Source: JANQSP01 sp965226095 (GTDB lineage: Bacteria > Bdellovibrionota > Bdellovibrionia > Bdellovibrionales > UBA1609). Taken from it: a DNA stretch of 64,000 nt. Where the stretch lies: the NCBI GenBank assembly GCA_965226095.1, contig OZ245336.1, positions 310,001 to 374,000 of the forward strand, given 5' to 3'. The notes under the pieces were generated by a model, which ran no database searches, had not been told where the DNA came from, and saw nothing but the letters and a program-made list of their open reading frames with translations. Numbering within the stretch: position 1 is the stretch's first letter; every line of letters begins with the position of its first letter. A program made the position numbers and the translations under genes. Positions 61,960-64,000 of this stretch are shown in pieces.

Positions 61960-62712
61960 GTGCAAGAAAAAAATATTGCTAATATAAATTCTAGTTCTCG
62001 GTTGGAAGTGCATTTTTCAGAATTACGTTATAGATTATTTAAAGGTCTCTTTAGTGTCTTAATAGTTTTTTTATTGTGTTGGATTTTTAGTGATGAAATT
62101 CTGGATTTTTTCAGAAAACCTATTCAACCTTTTTTGAAAAATACATCTGGTGGCTTGGTTTTTACTGCCCCCATGGATCAATTCTTAGCTCATATTAAAA
62201 TATCAATCTTTACAGCTGTATTTGTTTCCAGTCCTTATTGGCTTTTTCAGTTATGGCTTTTTATAGCTCCCGGTCTTTATAAAGCTGAAAAAAAATTGTT
62301 TTTAGCTTTTTGGATAATAGGGACAATTTTGTTTTTGTCAGGAGTTAGTTTTGCTTACTTTATTGTATTTCCTGTGGTTTTTCAGATTCTGCTTTTTTTT
62401 GGAAATGGAGTGGATCAACCTATGATTACAATCAATAATTATTTGTCTTTTTTGGTACAGATGATAATGGTATTTGGTTTGCTCTTTGAACTGCCGCTTG
62501 TGTTATTATTTTTGAGCCGTATTGGTTTAATATCCATTGAGAATTTAAAAAAATACAGGAAACTAGCTATATTGATTTTAGCTGTTATATCCGCTTTTGT
62601 CAGCCCTCCTGATATTTTAAGTATGTTTTTATTATTATTTCCTTTGATTGGTCTTTATGAGTTTTCTATTTTTTTAATAATAGTTTTTCAAAAGACGTTA
62701 TTTAAAAAATAA
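61960..62712 (+). CDS. tatC: Sec-independent protein translocase TatC
   Basis: Receptor core of the twin-arginine pathway. 250 residues, six membrane helices; conserved LEVHFSELRYRLFKG near the N-terminus (the signal-peptide site), TAPMDQFLAHIKISIF, SPYWLFQLWLFIAPGLYKAEKK, and FGLLFELPLVLLFLSRIGLI. The start is GTG. It ends 38 bases from the convergent lon gene. Confidence 0.95.
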   Translation: MQEKNIANINSSSRLEVHFSELRYRLFKGLFSVLIVFLLCWIFSDEILDFFRKPIQPFLKNTSGGLVFTAPMDQFLAHIKISIFTAVFVSSPYWLFQLWLFIAPGLYKAEKKLFLAFWIIGTILFLSGVSFAYFIVFPVVFQILLFFGNGVDQPMITINNYLSFLVQMIMVFGLLFELPLVLLFLSRIGLISIENLKKYRKLAILILAVISAFVSPPDILSMFLLLFPLIGLYEFSIFLIIVFQKTLFKK

Positions 62713-62750
62713 AATATTATATAAACTATTTGTACAGATATTCTTATTTA

Positions 62751-64000
62751 CTAAGAAGCGATAGATACTTCAGAGTTTTTTTGAAGCTTTGGAGCTTGAG
62801 GAAATGCTTTTTCTAAAGCGATTGTAAATACTTCATTTAAATTTTTAACATAAAAAAAATTAATTTTATTTCTTAATTCTCTAAGAGTGGCATCTTTTTT
62901 ATTTCGGGCTTCAATATCTACTTGATTCTTTATTGGTAAAATAATATTTGTGATACCGTGATTTAAAGCTGCCAATGCTTTTTCTTTTATGCCTCCTACA
63001 GGTAGCACTTGTCCTTGTAAACCAATCTCCCCTGTCATGGCAATATCTTTTCTGACAGCGGTATTGGTGATCAGACTGATAAGAGTAGTGGCTAAAGTTA
63101 CTCCAGCAGATGGTCCATCTTTAGGTGTAGCACCAGCCGGCAAATGAATATGTATTTCATTTTTTTTAAACCATTCAGGTGATATACCTATTTCTTCAGA
63201 ATATTTTCTAACATAGGAAAAAGCGGCTTTGGCAGATTCTTCCATTACTTTCCCCAATTGTCCGGTTAAAATAATTCCCTTATTAGATTGATTGCTCATA
63301 CTGATAGCTTCTACATATAAGATTTCACCACCAGCTTGCGTCCATGCTAACCCAGTACTGACACCCACTTTACTCACTTTTAAATTATCTTCTTTTAAGA
63401 ATCGTACAGGCCCCAGTAATTCTATGATTTTTTTAGGTGTAACAACTAGTTCTTTTACTTTTCCTAGTACAATTTGTTTAGCTGCTTTTCGACAAAGAGA
63501 ACCTATTTCTCTATTTAAATTTCTAAGTCCCGCTTCTTTGGTGTATCCGGTGATGAGATGCTCAACACCTTTTTCAGTAAAAGAGATATTGGAATGATCA
63601 ATTCCATTGTTTGTGATTTGTTTGTTAATAATATATTTTTTGGTGATTTCCTTCTTTTCTTTTAGAGTATATCCAGATAAATTAATAATTTCCATTCTGT
63701 CTCTTAAAGCATAGGGGATATTTTCAACCATATTAGCAGTGGCAATAAATAAAACTTGGCTTAAATCAAAGCTTAAATTTAAATAGTGATCTTTAAAAGT
63801 ATTATTTTGTTCAGGATCTAAAACCTCTAACATAGCGGCACTTGGGTCCCCTCTAAAATCTGATCCTAATTTATCCACTTCATCTAAAACCATAATTGGA
63901 TTGTTGGATTGAACTTGTTTTAAAGATTGTATAATTTTTCCAGGCATGGCTCCTACGTAAGTGCGGCGATGTCCACGAATTTCTGCTTCGTCTTTTATAC
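62751..64000 (-). CDS. lon: ATP-dependent protease Lon, C-terminal part (5' end outside window)
   Basis: Degrades damaged and regulatory proteins. The frame is open to the window edge, giving about 415 residues. Present are DEAEIRGHRRTYVGAMPG, Walker B PIMVLDEVDKLG, the sensor region FIATANMVENIPYALRDRMEII, the arginine finger area, and the peptidase domain with catalytic Ser in KDGPSAGVTLATTLIS and Lys in VGGIKEKALAALNHGI. The tail after the peptidase fold (about 25 residues) is short and unremarkable. Confidence 0.96.
   Translation of the reverse strand, partial: IKDEAEIRGHRRTYVGAMPGKIIQSLKQVQSNNPIMVLDEVDKLGSDFRGDPSAAMLEVLDPEQNNTFKDHYLNLSFDLSQVLFIATANMVENIPYALRDRMEIINLSGYTLKEKKEITKKYIINKQITNNGIDHSNISFTEKGVEHLITGYTKEAGLRNLNREIGSLCRKAAKQIVLGKVKELVVTPKKIIELLGPVRFLKEDNLKVSKVGVSTGLAWTQAGGEILYVEAISMSNQSNKGIILTGQLGKVMEESAKAAFSYVRKYSEEIGISPEWFKKNEIHIHLPAGATPKDGPSAGVTLATTLISLITNTAVRKDIAMTGEIGLQGQVLPVGGIKEKALAALNHGITNIILPIKNQVDIEARNKKDATLRELRNKINFFYVKNLNEVFTIALEKAFPQAPKLQKNSEVSIAS

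Overview
ORGANISM. The window is AT-rich bacterial chromosome around a replication origin. The order gyrA-gyrB-recF-dnaN-dnaA (leftward) | rpmH-rnpA-yidD-yidC-khpB-mnmE-mnmG-rsmG-parA-parB-bactofilin-atpF'-atpF-atpH-atpA-atpG-atpD-atpC (rightward), with a three-subunit sdhCAB whose SdhC is a single di-haem-type membrane anchor, is typical of former Deltaproteobacteria. A Bdellovibrionota-like Gram-negative is my best guess, but I cannot prove the lineage from sequence alone. Outer-membrane traits fit a diderm: SurA-like chaperones, BamE-like and other lipoproteins, a small beta-barrel candidate. The cell respires aerobically or anaerobically through succinate dehydrogenase, complex I, ETF and F-type ATP synthase. 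Two decayed or frameshifted genes and dispersed palindromic repeats hint at genome erosion, perhaps a host-associated life, although some frameshifts could be sequencing errors.

LAYOUT. 1-6.4 kb: end of alaS, mutY, tatA, sdhCAB. 6.5-12.1 kb: etfBA, three SurA/PpiC-type chaperones, pdxA. 12.1-18.2 kb (minus): atpE, a secreted protein of five HEAT modules, mfd. 18.3-25.6 kb: nuoA-H-J-K-L-M-N, the membrane arm of complex I without its peripheral-arm genes. 25.6-29.5 kb: accessory stretch with a DNA-binding coiled-coil protein, two orphan DNA methyltransferases facing each other, repeats and an acidic repeat lipoprotein. 29.5-40.3 kb (minus): atpB, tRNA-Arg, an AtpI/AtpZ-like gene, a TPR lipoprotein, gyrA, gyrB, a twice-frameshifted recF, dnaN, the likely oriC, dnaA. 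40.4-50.6 kb (plus): rpmH to rsmG, interrupted by a ruined lipoprotein gene, repeats, and an AAA/DUF4143 ATPase gene. 50.6-55.3 kb: three parS sites around two exported-protein genes, then parAB, a bactofilin and two lipoproteins. 55.6-62.7 kb: F1/stator ATP synthase operon followed by tatB-like and tatC. End: lon (minus, incomplete).

HOW IT FITS TOGETHER. Transcription diverges from the dnaA region, matching the replication forks. DnaA boxes lie in the dnaA-dnaN gap and one is formed by the last codons of dnaA. ParA/ParB and parS lie 10-14 kb from this origin. ATP synthase genes occur at three separate places (atpE, atpB, F1/stator operon), all within about 27 kb of the origin, and Tat genes at two. 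I found no single clearly new defence or metabolic system. The most notable points are the isolated complex I membrane arm, the parS cluster spanning two exported-protein genes, a sequence motif shared by the parA upstream region and an unlinked DNA-binding-protein gene, the two compensating recF frameshifts, and a long hairpin between atpG and atpD.
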